Shown here: piece by piece, positions 1-9,972 of the stretch | Layout of the letters: each line of letters opens with the position of its first letter | Position numbering within the stretch: position 1 is the stretch's first letter | Assembly: GCA_001414345.1 (NCBI GenBank) | Contig: LLCB01000374.1 | Location: 1-51,009, forward strand | Direction of reading: 5' to 3' | DNA: 51,009 nt | Origin: Hymenoscyphus infarciens | Taxonomy: Eukaryota; Ascomycota; Leotiomycetes; Helotiales; Helotiaceae | Translations under genes and position numbers: made by a program | The notes under the pieces: model-generated | Seen by the model: only the letters and a program-made list of their open reading frames with translations | Told to the model about the DNA's origin: nothing | The model's database searches: none

Positions 1-608
1 CCCCCCAATTGGAAACCCAGCCGCCACTCCCATAACCACGCTAGCCCCAATCAGGAAACCTTCCCCATCCGCCTTTTCCCTCTTGCTCCCCGTCCAGTCT
101 CTCTCCTGTCTCGCCTCTTTCTTCCACTCCATCGACACTACATCGTCGCCAACCCATCGTGCGAAAACATCTCTTTTTCCTCATCGTCCCCCCATTTTCT
201 TTTCCTAGCCAATTCACGGATCACCGCCACTCCTTTCGGTATCCATTACACTCCTTCGGCTTGCCCAACTTGCTTTCACCACTTCACCACTTCACCACTT
301 CACCAAACTCGACTCACTCCTTTGATCGAGCCATTTCGAAGAAGAAGAAAAAATCCCCCATTCATCGACCAACATTCTTCCCCCCCCCCAAACGTACACT
401 TCACCTCTTGCTGCCAGCTTCAGTAAACCATATTTACCATACTTCTACGACCCTTTTACTTCTTCTTCCGGACTTCTAATCCGACTTAAAAAACTCGACG
501 CTTTCGCGAAACCCACTCCTCGGTCTCGATACGACCACCACTACCGAATACCTTCGGATACCCACACCAAGGCATACATACACTGGCCGGTCAAGTGCAA
601 CCGTGTAC
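1..608 (+). promoter_or_regulatory. CT-rich promoter/leader of the homeobox gene
   Basis: This stretch upstream of the homeodomain gene is strongly pyrimidine-rich on the plus strand, as is common for fungal promoters and 5' leaders. It contains a short tandem array of TTCACCAC (three full copies plus a partial one) at 275-304. An open frame of 106 codons at 159-479 is low-complexity Ser/Pro/Leu/His sequence and looks like a by-product of the CT bias rather than a gene. No TATA box or other defined site was recognised. Confidence 0.5.
275..304 (+). repeat. 8-bp tandem repeat (TTCACCAC)
   Basis: Three full copies and one 6-bp partial copy of TTCACCAC sit head to tail in the homeobox gene leader. 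This is a simple microsatellite with no evident function. Confidence 0.8.
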
Positions 609-2527
609 ATGATCAACGACCAGTTCGACAGCATGTCGGAAATCTCTCAGGAAGATGCGGCGATCAAGATGTCCTCGACACCCAGCCCGACCGCGTCCGT
701 TTCGGCGAGCAGCACCTCCGCCTCCCGTAGAGCCCCTCGCAAGAGCACCCTCACCCAACAACAAAAGAACCAGAAGCGTCAACGTGCTACCCAGGACCAA
801 TTGGTTACACTAGAGATGGAATTCAACAAGAACCCTACCCCTACCGCCACGGTCCGGGAGCGAATTGCGGAAGACATTAATATGACAGAACGCTCAGTCC
901 AAATCTGGTTCCAAAATCGGTAGGTCTTGGATACAGGGGGGAAGGATCGATGTGGATGTGAAACTAATAGAAACAACAGACGCGCCAAGATAAAGTTGCT
1001 GGCCAAGAAGAGCATCGAGACCGGTGAGGACTGTGATGCCATTCCAGAATCGATGCGACAGTATCTAGCCATCCAAGCGATGGAATCCGGAAAGTCACTC
1101 GGTGGTAACTTCCTCGGCCGCTCGGGATTGATGCCATATGGTAGCAGCGCCATGATGATGGGAGGCGATCCAAACCAGCAAGGTAAAGTTGGTAGGTTTA
1201 GTTCGTCCGACGTTGCGGCTCCAATGCTAATGCAATCCTAGTTATCCACCATCTTTCGTGCCGGTCACTTAGTGTCGGTTCGTGGAGACGAGTGGGTCAG
1301 AATGCGATGGACTTGATCATCTTCTACTCGCCAGACAAGGCGACCATGACCTATTACATCAACAACGACCAAGCAGGTTACAAGATCGAATACCCATTCG
1401 CTTTCATTAAAAATATCTTCCTGGAAAATGGAGATATGGAATCTGGAAAGCCTGGCGGTCTTGTGGTGGAGCTCAACCGACCACCAAACTTTTTCATGGA
1501 TTCTTCTGGATCTGGTGGCTTCTTCCAATGTGGTGATTTCACGGAAGACCAGCAGGCATCTCAAATCATGGTGCACCACCTCGGAGGCCACCCCAAGGTC
1601 CTTAGTGGACAATTGGCCAAGCTTGTCTCACTCGATACCTTCATGGGGCGTCACAGCTCTTTCGAGCAGCAGCTCTCGGTGTCAGCCCCAGTCTCTCCCA
1701 CTGGCCACCGCCCCGCATCTCAACCCAACTACAATGCGCAAGCTCATGTTGGTATGTTCCAAGAGGGCTGGGGTGTCAACACTGTGCCAAATCCTCGCGG
1801 ACCAGGCCATAAGAGACAAAGAAGTCGATCCGTCCCAATGGCCGTCGATTTCTCCATGTTCAACAACCCCATGCCATCCTTCCTCATTCAACACCCCAGC
1901 GAGACCCAATCACAACCTCAGAACCCAAATATCTTTGCTCCTATCCCACAACAGCCAAACACCCTCGGCACACTAGGACCAAATCTTCGAATTGACACCT
2001 CGACTGGATATGGAATGGAGTACCGACAATACCCAATGTCTGCAGCAACCACCGCATCTCCATCAGAGTTCAACAGCCCCGCCTTCTTCTCTCAGCCACC
2101 TGATACAGCCGGCCTACCAGCATCTGCCTACGGCAATGCTCCATACTCTGTGCCATACCTTTCACCAAACCCGATGGTCGACAACAATGCTGGAGGCATG
2201 GTCCCACCTTCTGCATCCCCACTCTCATTCATGAGCCATGGAGATCCAGCAATTGTCGATCAATCACCACCACTCTCGATGATGCACCGAAGTAACTCGG
2301 CGGATGTTTATAACATGTCGCACGATCACCATTCGAACATCTCAGACGACGGCACGGGGTTGAATGAGATGTATTCCAAACACACTCTTAATCTCCCCAT
2401 GCATCCTCACTCTCCAGCCTTTGCTGAGCAATCTGCAGCAGATATGGATATGAACCAGCTTGTCTCGTTCGATGAGAACCCAGCAAGCCTTTCACCAGAA
2501 AACATGAATCAAAAGTTCGAGTCATGA
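609..2527 (+). CDS. Homeodomain transcription factor
   Basis: Predicted nuclear DNA-binding regulator of 602 aa. Exons are 609-919, 980-1191 and 1242-2527. The homeodomain lies at about residues 54-113 and ends in the recognition-helix signature WFQNRRAKIK, which is cut by intron 1 (donor GTAGGT, acceptor ACAG) in the Arg codon. A second conserved block follows intron 2 (branch site TGCTAATG), including [13 protein letters not shown] and a Tyr-rich stretch about 90 residues long that fungal homeobox proteins of this type share. The rest is Pro/Ser/Asn/Gln-rich and probably disordered activation sequence. The start is the ATG at 609; the frame is open six bases further upstream only through a GTG. 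Intron 2 could also use a donor nine bases earlier (1183), removing three residues. Homeodomain identity is certain; which fungal homeobox orthologue this is, and what it controls, cannot be said from the sequence. Confidence 0.9.
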
Positions 2528-3851
2528 TTGCCCGTCTAGCACGTGGCTTTCCATATGGCTCCTGTTTGAGTTGAATGTGCGGTGAATGAAGTTGAAATTC
2601 GGGAGTCGAATCTTTGTGAAGTGTGAAAAAATATTGAAGGCGTTGGATGGTGTTTTTTTCTTCTCTTTTGGTTGGTTACCGGTATATACACAACATGACG
2701 GCCTGCGCGTTTTCATTCTTGTGTGAACTTGGATTGTTCTAATATCTGGTTTCACCCCTCGACATTGGCTTTGGATCTTGTTTTTTCTTATTATTCTTTA
2801 CTTTTTTTGTTTACTTTTATGCCACGAACTTGCATGACGATTTCTCAATTCGATATATCATGCTTGTCTGGCACAGCGATCGTTTTCTCTTTTTGAATTT
2901 TTTTCTTCTGTTATTTACTCTCGGCGTGTTTATTCTCCTTTTTTTCCGAGTCGTTTTGATCTTTTAAAAATGAAGAGATCCCCTTCTGTATCGTGTTTAT
3001 TATGTTCTCCTGAGGAGAACATTTGTAGTAAGGGCTGGATGGACATAAATGGAATTCTGGCAGCTGATGATGGGGTGCATTGTAGCAAGCTTGTACTTGG
3101 AAAGTGGTAGTGTTTTGTGTTTTTTTGGAGCGGGGTTGGCAAGGGAAGGTTGGGTGCAGAATGCAATGGAGGATAACTTTGTACTCGTGCTTCAGAATTT
3201 GCTGCATTGTTGTGCGTACGTCATGATAATCATGGTCGAGCTTAATAATGGAATTCATCATAAATTTTTGAAAATCAACTTGGTCTTCTTAATTACTTTA
3301 CTGATGAAGTGACTTGGAGAAACCTAATTATACGCCTGAACTGAACCCAAGGGGAACTTTGGAATGTGAGTATTGCCAAATGACGATTTGGACTGGTCAA
3401 AACCGTTCGTGGAGACTTGGAACGGCCTGGATCAACCTATATCACGTCAAAAGATAGGATTAAAAGAAAATAGAACTAACCAATCTCAATTGATATCTGC
3501 CTTCAAGAATACAAGAGTGCTGAAGAGCAACGACCAAAGCTCCTCCTCTACTTGGTTCCGTTGCTTGTGAGCGAACGCTGAATCTGTCCATCTTGAAGAA
3601 GCGCAGAATAATAAAAGGGATATCAAGTTGACTATCGATCCCACCGTGACGTGGGACTCCACGGCTAGTCATACTAGAAGGTCTTGGGTGTGATGAGACA
3701 GGTCTGGGATTGGGTGAGATGGATAGGTCCGATTACGTAGTAGGGGTTTGAATCACAGAGTCTCACTCTTGAGGAATTTTGTCACCAATTGAGATTTTGT
3801 TTTTTTTGTTTTTTTTTTGTTTTTTGTTTTTTTTTGGAAACATATTAGTTC
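2528..3851. other. Intergenic region between convergent genes
   Basis: Holds the 3' UTRs of the homeobox gene (+) and of the p34 gene (-). It is T-rich, with a T-rich tract interrupted by single G residues at about 3800-3835. Open frames here on either strand are short, low-complexity and lack recognisable family sequence. I see no gene. Confidence 0.6.
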
Positions 3852-5019
3852 TCAGAGGGTTTTCATTATCTCACTTACTGTCTTGGCAGCAAGACGTTTC
3901 CTCTCGGCTTCCGGGAGATCGGCGCCCATGTCTGGAAAGAAACGTTAGTATCGATTGAATCTTGTCGTGATTTTCATTTTCTATACATTCTATACATTCT
4001 GTACGGAAAGGGAAAACGCGGATAGATAGGGAGAACGCAGACAGATAGGGAGAACGACATACCTCTGACGGCTTGCATCTTTAGCATCATAGCCTGTAAC
4101 TTCTCAACCTCGTTATCGTCTTTCTCATCTTCTTCTTCTTCTTCTTCTTCTTCTTCTTCTTCTTCTTCTTCTTCTTCATCTTCCTCGTCATCATCCCCAG
4201 CCCCATAAATCGCCCTCTTCATCCCCCTCATCTCCTCCTCCATCTCCTTGGGATCAATCCCGAAGCCCAAAGAGCCCGCTTCCTCAGCCGCATCTTCGTC
4301 TCTCAGCAAAAAATCTTCCAACTCCTCATCCCCACCCCTCTCATCAGAAGCCCAATCATTACTCTCCAACGCCTCCCTAAGCCTCTCCCCACCCACCCTC
4401 TCATGAAACTCATTCCTCTCCCCCCTCTCCCCCCCCTCCTCAAGATCCACATACTCAAACCCACACTCCAGACAAACATCCTCCCACTCCCCCCTCCCCA
4501 GCGCCAAAACAGGCGTCTGCGTGTTCCGACAAGAAACAGCTAGACACACGCCCTCCCAGGAATCCCCACACCCCTCCCTCACCACGTCCCCCACGTGCTT
4601 GAGCAGGTCTTTGATGGCGGTGAGGTCTGATGCGGTGACGGGTTTGCGGAAACAGACGATCATGGCGCCCAGGGCGAGGAGCACTTCTTTTGCTTCGGGG
4701 GCGAGGAAGTCCGAGGCCCAGGTTGGGGGGGAGGTTGTCTCGTCTAGCCAGATGGCGAGGGTGGTGCTGTAGTAGGGCGTTTGGAGGGGGTAGGTGTGTG
4801 TGCTTCCTGCTAGACCTGTGGGTGGGATGGTGGGTGGGGTTGGGGTGAGTTCTGGTGTTTTGGGTGTTAGTTTTTTTTATGTTTTGTGATGTGATGTGAT
4901 GTGAATGAGTGAGGGGGGATGAGGGGGGGTGAGATGAGATGAGAACCTTTTAGGAGGTCGAGGAGGGAGGAGTCGGGCTGGCTAACTGCTAGGATTCGAC
5001 GGGGGTTTTGGATTTCCAT
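3852..5019 (-). CDS. Alpha/gamma-adaptin-binding protein p34 (AAGAB/Irc6 family)
   Basis: Predicted 313-aa protein of the p34 family, which binds adaptor-complex adaptins and helps AP-1/AP-2 assembly in clathrin traffic. Exons on the minus strand are 5019-4947, 4851-4063 and 3931-3852. The N-terminus (ATG at 5019) begins MEIQNPRRILAV, the small-GTPase-like P-loop-region start of the family. The middle contains AIWLDETT and the block LLALGAMIVCFRKP. An acidic linker contains an uninterrupted poly-Glu run. The protein ends with an ERKRLAAKTVSEIMKTL helix, typical of the family's C-terminus. Both introns are phase 1. Identification is from remembered family sequence; the poly-Glu repeat is the one unusual part. 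Confidence 0.8.
4127..4176 (-). repeat. Trinucleotide repeat (TCT/GAA)n encoding poly-Glu
   Basis: An almost pure TCT repeat on the plus strand, read as GAA/GAG on the minus strand, encodes a run of about 17-18 Glu within the acidic linker of the p34 protein. Its length is likely to vary between strains because it stays in frame. Confidence 0.85.
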
Positions 5020-5438
5020 TTTTGGGGGTTTACTTTTGGGGGTTTGTGTTTTGGTTTTGGCTTTGGTTTTGAGAGAGAGGAGGATGAGAGGGTTAATGAA
5101 ATGGAAGGTTGACGGTTGGTTTCACGTGATGAAGCTGGATTATCACTAATTAAGTATTACCTATCAAGCTGGAGGAGCTATTGCCCAAGGTCTTAGAATC
5201 CACCTTCAAGAACTTTCCTCGCGTTAAAACAAAAGTAGATGGAAAACTCGTAATGCATATCTATTCAGATCTCACATATGAAGTACCTAGGAAGAAAGAA
5301 GAAGAAAAAAGTGCCATAATCTAGCCAGCACCACTCCTGCCTTGACTTTTTGGTCCTCGAAAACGCCCAAATCAAAATATGACCCCACGCCTTTATGAAG
5401 ATTCCCATTTCCATTCAATTTCTCCGCTATTCCACGTT
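5020..5438. other. Intergenic: p34 promoter and SMD3 3' flank
   Basis: Both neighbours are on the minus strand, so this holds the p34 promoter (near 5020-5150) and the SMD3 3' UTR. No further gene or clear motif seen. Confidence 0.5.
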
Positions 5439-6068
5439 TCATCCTCGCGGAGCACCCCGTCCACCACTGGCTCTCGCTCTGCTGACTGTTGCTCTTCCTC
5501 TTGCCAGACCGACACCTCTTCCTTTGACGCCTCGGGACTTGAACATCGGTGCGTTTCTGGATGGCAGATATATCAGTACAGAGCCTAAGTAGAAGGAGAG
5601 AAGTAGGAGGGGGAAAGGGAAACGAACCGTAACATATCAGGCACGATGAAAAATCGTACATGGCTTCCGCGGATATAAACTTGATCCAAATGGCTCACTC
5701 TTCCATCGCGCGCCGTGACAGTGATATCTTTGAGTTGGACATTCATGTTATCCTCCGCTACAAGACACAATCAGCATGTAATCCTCCCAAGCCCAATCCT
5801 GTCATCATATATCCTCGTTCTGCTTTGCGACTCGGTGGGAGGGCTGTGGATTGGGGGAAGAGGAACGAACCCTCAAGTAGTTTTCCGCGATAAACTTGAC
5901 CGCTTGTGATTTCGAGGGTAACGACATGTCCCTATCCCATCACCCAGAAGTTAGCAAGAGCGCGCTTTGCATGGGGGGTATGCGCGGGGTGGGCAGAAAG
6001 GCGGGGTGGGAAGGACGAACCTGGGCTTCGTTGAGGAGCTTGATTGGGATACCGATTGTGCTTGTCAT
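5439..6068 (-). CDS. SMD3: Small nuclear ribonucleoprotein Sm D3
   Basis: Core spliceosomal Sm protein of 118 aa, part of the heptameric ring on U1, U2, U4 and U5 snRNAs in the nucleus. Four exons on the minus strand: 6068-6021, 5931-5871, 5757-5628 and 5556-5439. The N-terminus reads [16 protein letters not shown] then [11 protein letters not shown], the Sm1 motif; the Sm2 motif includes [19 protein letters not shown]. The C-terminal tail is rich in RG/GRG pairs, the usual target of arginine methylation and SMN/Gemin-type assembly. Length matches fungal and animal Sm D3 (about 110-130 aa). Introns are 89, 113 and 71 nt with GTTCGT donors, all using the same unusual GTTCGT hexamer. It shares a 251-bp divergent promoter with GEP4. 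Confidence 0.96.
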
Positions 6069-6319
6069 TTTGGCGGTGGTGTATTTGGAGAATCGGTTGT
6101 TAGGGGAGGTGTTTATTTGGAGAGGGAGAGTGGTTGTGGGAGTTGGCGCAGAGTCGTCGTGGAGTTCTTTGTTCTGAATCTTGAGATGCGACCTCAAAAT
6201 AGTGGCGCTAGTGGAGCTCCCTGTTATCTACCCTAGAAGCTCTGGACCTCCCATACAACCACTTTACTTCACTTCTCTTTCAACTCTCCGACTTCATACT
6301 CGCTCTGAAAAATAGACAA
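6069..6319. promoter_or_regulatory. Divergent promoter SMD3/GEP4
   Basis: 251 bp separate the ATG of SMD3 (-) from the ATG of GEP4 (+). It must hold both transcription start regions. No TATA box is obvious. Confidence 0.5.
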
Positions 6320-7395
6320 ATGGAAATGACTTCTTTTAACGTCGCCGCAACGCTCTCACTCTTTAGACTCATTGCGCGTCCAAATTTATGTCTTCCTCAA
6401 TCCACCATCGCTACATTCAACGATCTACCAATACCTTTGAATAAAGCTTTCGAGGGAAAATATAAGAACGTAGATATTAGAGCTGTGGTTTTGGATAAGG
6501 ATAATTGTTTCGCGAGACCGAATGAAAATGGGGTTTTTGAGGAGTATGAGGTTTGTTCATTCCTTAGTCAACATCATTTCTCACTTTCACATCTCCCTAA
6601 GTTTTGAAGGATCTGGAAGCATTTACTAAAAAAAATCAACAGAAGAAATTCGCCCACCTCAAAGCAACCTATCCAGATCGCAAACTTCTCATAGTCTCCA
6701 ATACAGCGGGCTCATCCTCGGATCCAACTCTTTCCCTTTCGGCGGCTGTTTTCAAAAGTACGGGAGTACATGTTCTTCCACATTCAAGTAAGAAACCTGG
6801 GTGTGGAGCGGAGATTATGGAGTATTTCAAGCAGCACCCCGAAACTGGGGTTACGAAGCCGGAACATGTTGTTGTAAGTTCTGTCTATCTTGGTATAAAT
6901 GTTTTTTCGTCTATTGTATGAGTGGTATTGAAAGAGCCCCCCCCCCCCCCCCCCCCAAGCGATGGGTTTCAGTTTCAAGCTGGAAAGCGTCCTTCATCCG
7001 ATTCCCTTCAAGGCTTCATCAATGTAGGGCTCTCTCAAAATACATCCATCTATCCTTTCGAGTCCCTAGGTATCATATCTCATAGAGCAACCATAAACGC
7101 AGAGAATGCTGACTACATTTCTCTTTAACAGGTAGTTGGTGACCGCCTCACAACCGACGTCATGCTCGCAAATACCATGGGAAGCTTTTCATGTTTTCTA
7201 AAAGATGGAGTTTTGGGTCCACAGAAATTAAGCTTTGTATGTTCCTCCTTGCCATTCCACTTGCTTGACGTCCTCCTTCCCTTTGAGATTGAAAGCTACT
7301 AACCAACTCTCAAGTTCGCAAAAGCAGAGCAGCGCTTCGCAAACTTCATCCTCCGAAGAGGCTACGCCTCTCCCGACCCTTCAAGTCCTTTTTGA
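6320..7395 (+). CDS. GEP4: Mitochondrial phosphatidylglycerophosphatase (GEP4 family)
   Basis: HAD-superfamily phosphatase of 215 aa that removes phosphate from phosphatidylglycerophosphate in cardiolipin synthesis at the inner mitochondrial membrane (family knowledge). Exons 6320-6550, 6643-6873, 7132-7236 and 7315-7395, all phase 0. Visible HAD motifs: VVLDKDNC with nucleophile D59 and acid D61; LLIVSNTAG (motif II) after intron 1; KPGC with the motif III Lys; VVGDRLTTDV (motif IV, D158) at the start of exon 3. Intron 3 has a TACTAAC branch site. Intron 2 is long (258 nt) and contains a poly-C run. The second in-frame Met (6326) is an alternative start; the N-terminus is short for a targeting peptide but rich in hydrophobic and basic residues. 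Confidence 0.92.
6938..6957 (+). repeat. Poly-C run in GEP4 intron 2
   Basis: About 20 consecutive C residues lie inside intron 2 of GEP4. It is a slippage-prone homopolymer; the exact length given in the assembly may be unreliable. Confidence 0.9.
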
Positions 7396-8333
7396 TGAAG
7401 TGGAAGCTATATTGTATTATAGTGTACTTTTGAACATAGACAGGCTGGTAATGTAATTTGAATTTGTATCGCGATGCTGCGGTTTTGATTATCCTTCCTT
7501 CCCTTCAATTGCGGAACGTCTTTCATAAATATTACTCCATTTAATGCTTCAGTTCTGCTCCAATTCTTAACAGGGTCTATGCAAAAAGGCTTTAAGAGTT
7601 GGGTGTCAAAAGAACTACGATGGTGACGTGTGTTTTGACGTTGGGGGCTTCTTAATCGATAATCCTGGGCCGTGGTTAGAAAGCTTGCACTCACCCCGTA
7701 TTTTCGAGGTGTGTTTTTCGTTTGTCTTTGTTATTAATCTGTTTATTCCTTTGACCTGGGGTAGTTGAGATAGAAGAATGTACCTTGTAAAATTGTGTTT
7801 GTGACGTAATTTTAGGCCATTTGATTATTGTCTTGGTGAGCTGAGATAATAGAGAGCATCAAGCTAAGACTAACGAACAAGAGTTCAAATATCCTCGGCG
7901 CTATCTCTAGTCTACTTCCATCCCGTCTTTTTGTGGTGGGTAGCTGAGACAATGGAATGGATTGGGTAAATTTTCCTCTATTTACCTCTCAAGCTAATTA
8001 ATACTTCAGTTCTGGGGTTTTTTATATTCCTGGATTGATTCTTCTTATCTCAGATCGGTTGAAATAATTGAGACTGCAGAACCTATATACATGATTGTGT
8101 TGGAACAACACTTTCCCTAACTTCGTTGCGCTCGCTTAACTTTCTGTGAATCATTCACCATAACAACGAAGAGCGATTACCACAATAGGACTAGTGAATC
8201 TCTATCAAGACTCCTATTTTCGGAATGATTTTACACCGCCCCACAATCATCTAAATTTCAAGGCGACCCCTCCTACGATTTTCTTGCAACCCCTTCCTTC
8301 TTCTATCCTTCATCTAACCTACAACCATCTCCC
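7396..8333. other. Intergenic region
   Basis: Contains the GEP4 3' UTR and the promoter of the next plus-strand gene. It is AT-rich with no coding stretch that I can support; a 95-codon minus frame at 7407-7694 has no family resemblance. Confidence 0.5.
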
Positions 8334-9972
8334 ATGATGTCCGCGATGGCCTCCGTCACGAAGAAGCCAAGGAACCCAGGCAAGTCTTGGAGTGATATCG
8401 AGTTGCGATACATCTGGGATGTCGTTGTACAGCAGCAACGAAAGGATGGAATGTCTTGGACAGACTGCGCAACCAACATGCACATCGCCATGAAGGACCA
8501 AAACCGTATGTTGACAAGTCCCGAGACTAATCTTTCATTTCGCCACTTACTCTCTCATGCTATTCGAACCCTACACTACCTTCCCCATTGAGCTCATCAA
8601 GCAAGCTTCATCTCGTTACCTTAAGGATCAAAAAGCTTACTTTAAATCTTCTAGACGTTCGCCGCCGCTATGACGGTCATTGCCTCACCCAATGCGTTCG
8701 TAATTACTTCAGTGATCGTGCAAAGGACCGTGGTACCTTCGACTTCATCAACAGCGCACCTCTCAATCGACGACCACCCCCTCGGCCAGCTGCCAACAAT
8801 CCAAGACCAGTTGTCAAGTCTCACTACCGTCCTCCACAGATGTTGCTTGCTACGAACGCCAGAGCACCTGTCGACTGGGGTTACGGCACACAGGAGTTTG
8901 AGGGTGCACTTGCGGGGCCTGCTCGTGGTGCAACTGAGAATGAAGGGTCAGTTGTTTCGGCGGCTTACAATTACGACGATGAGGTGCCGTTGGATGATGA
9001 AGAAGAGGATGAGGACGAAGAAGATTTGCCTGATGCCAACGAGCTCGCAGATACTCCAACTGTGAAGAAGCCATCTCAACGCTCCGAGGTCTTCGAGACA
9101 CTAGCTCCACGACATGTTCCTTCTGCCCGTGCTACGAGACCTTCCAACAGAGCGGTGAAGCATGTTATACCCGAAGATGATGGCTCCGATGGACAATTTG
9201 ATGATTCTGATTATGAGGAACCGGTTGAGCCATGTAAGCATCCCCTCCTTTCTCGTGATCACTAACTATACACTGATATCATCAAATAGCTTCTCGTAAG
9301 CGTCTCAAGAAGGTCGATTACCACCGAGTCGAGCGTGATTTTGAGGATGATTCTGAGCGACCAGCCTCTGCTCAAGGCCATTCACCACCCCTAGGAGAGC
9401 GAACCGCGGGTGTTGAGCCACAAGGCACTATGAACGCTCCTCTTCAGACACCTGGTAAAGCTGGTGATATGAGATACCCTCCCATCAGTAACCCGAAACC
9501 ACACAACGTCTATTACACCCCCCTCGGCACCCCCCATAACCCAGATGCACCCCACACTGCACCGATCATCAAATCCGCTCCTATCGGTCCCTTCTTCGTC
9601 CCCGCCGTCCCTCGACCACGCCAAAAGCCAGGTCCCAAGCCAAGGCGTCCCAATCCAGAAGTCTTCAAATCCAATCCCTCTCGAGAGGCTCTCGATCGTC
9701 ATATGACACACAAGACAGGAGTAGTCTGGCAAGACGTGGGTCGAATTCTGACGGCCAAGGAGAAACAGGAGAAGAAACGTGCGGAGATGATGGCGGAGCG
9801 AGAGAGGAAGATTGCTGCTGGTATCAAGGTCAAGAAGTTGAGAAAGCCGGCGAGTTCTGTGCCTCCTCCACCTTTGATTGCTCCAAATTTGCAGGGAAAC
9901 CAGTTCACCCGGTTGCAGATGTTGCAGGATGCTGCCAATTTGGAGAAGGCCGCAATGAAGAAGAAGATTTGA
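8334..9972 (+). CDS. Unknown protein with Myb/SANT-like N-terminus
   Basis: Predicted 477-aa protein; exons 8334-8505, 8655-9233 and 9290-9972, with clean GTATGT/GTAAGC donors, an ACTAAC branch site in intron 2 and whole-codon sum. Residues about 12-75 have spaced Trp residues (KSWSDIELRYIWDVV ... MSWTDCA) followed, across intron 1, by RRRYDGHC; this resembles a single Myb/SANT or GT-1-type helical fold. Then come a Pro/Arg-rich stretch, an acidic patch (DDEEEDEDEED), a basic KRLKK motif that could be a nuclear signal, and a C-terminal Lys/Arg-rich coiled segment (AKEKQEKKRAEMMAERERK) ending KKKI. Composition suggests a nuclear or chromatin-linked protein; that is inference. I do not recognise a named family. 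Start could also be the Met at residue 2 (8337). Confidence 0.8.

Noticed and set aside
159..479. 106-codon frame upstream of the homeobox gene
   Set aside because: Low-complexity product of a pyrimidine-rich leader; no conserved sequence.
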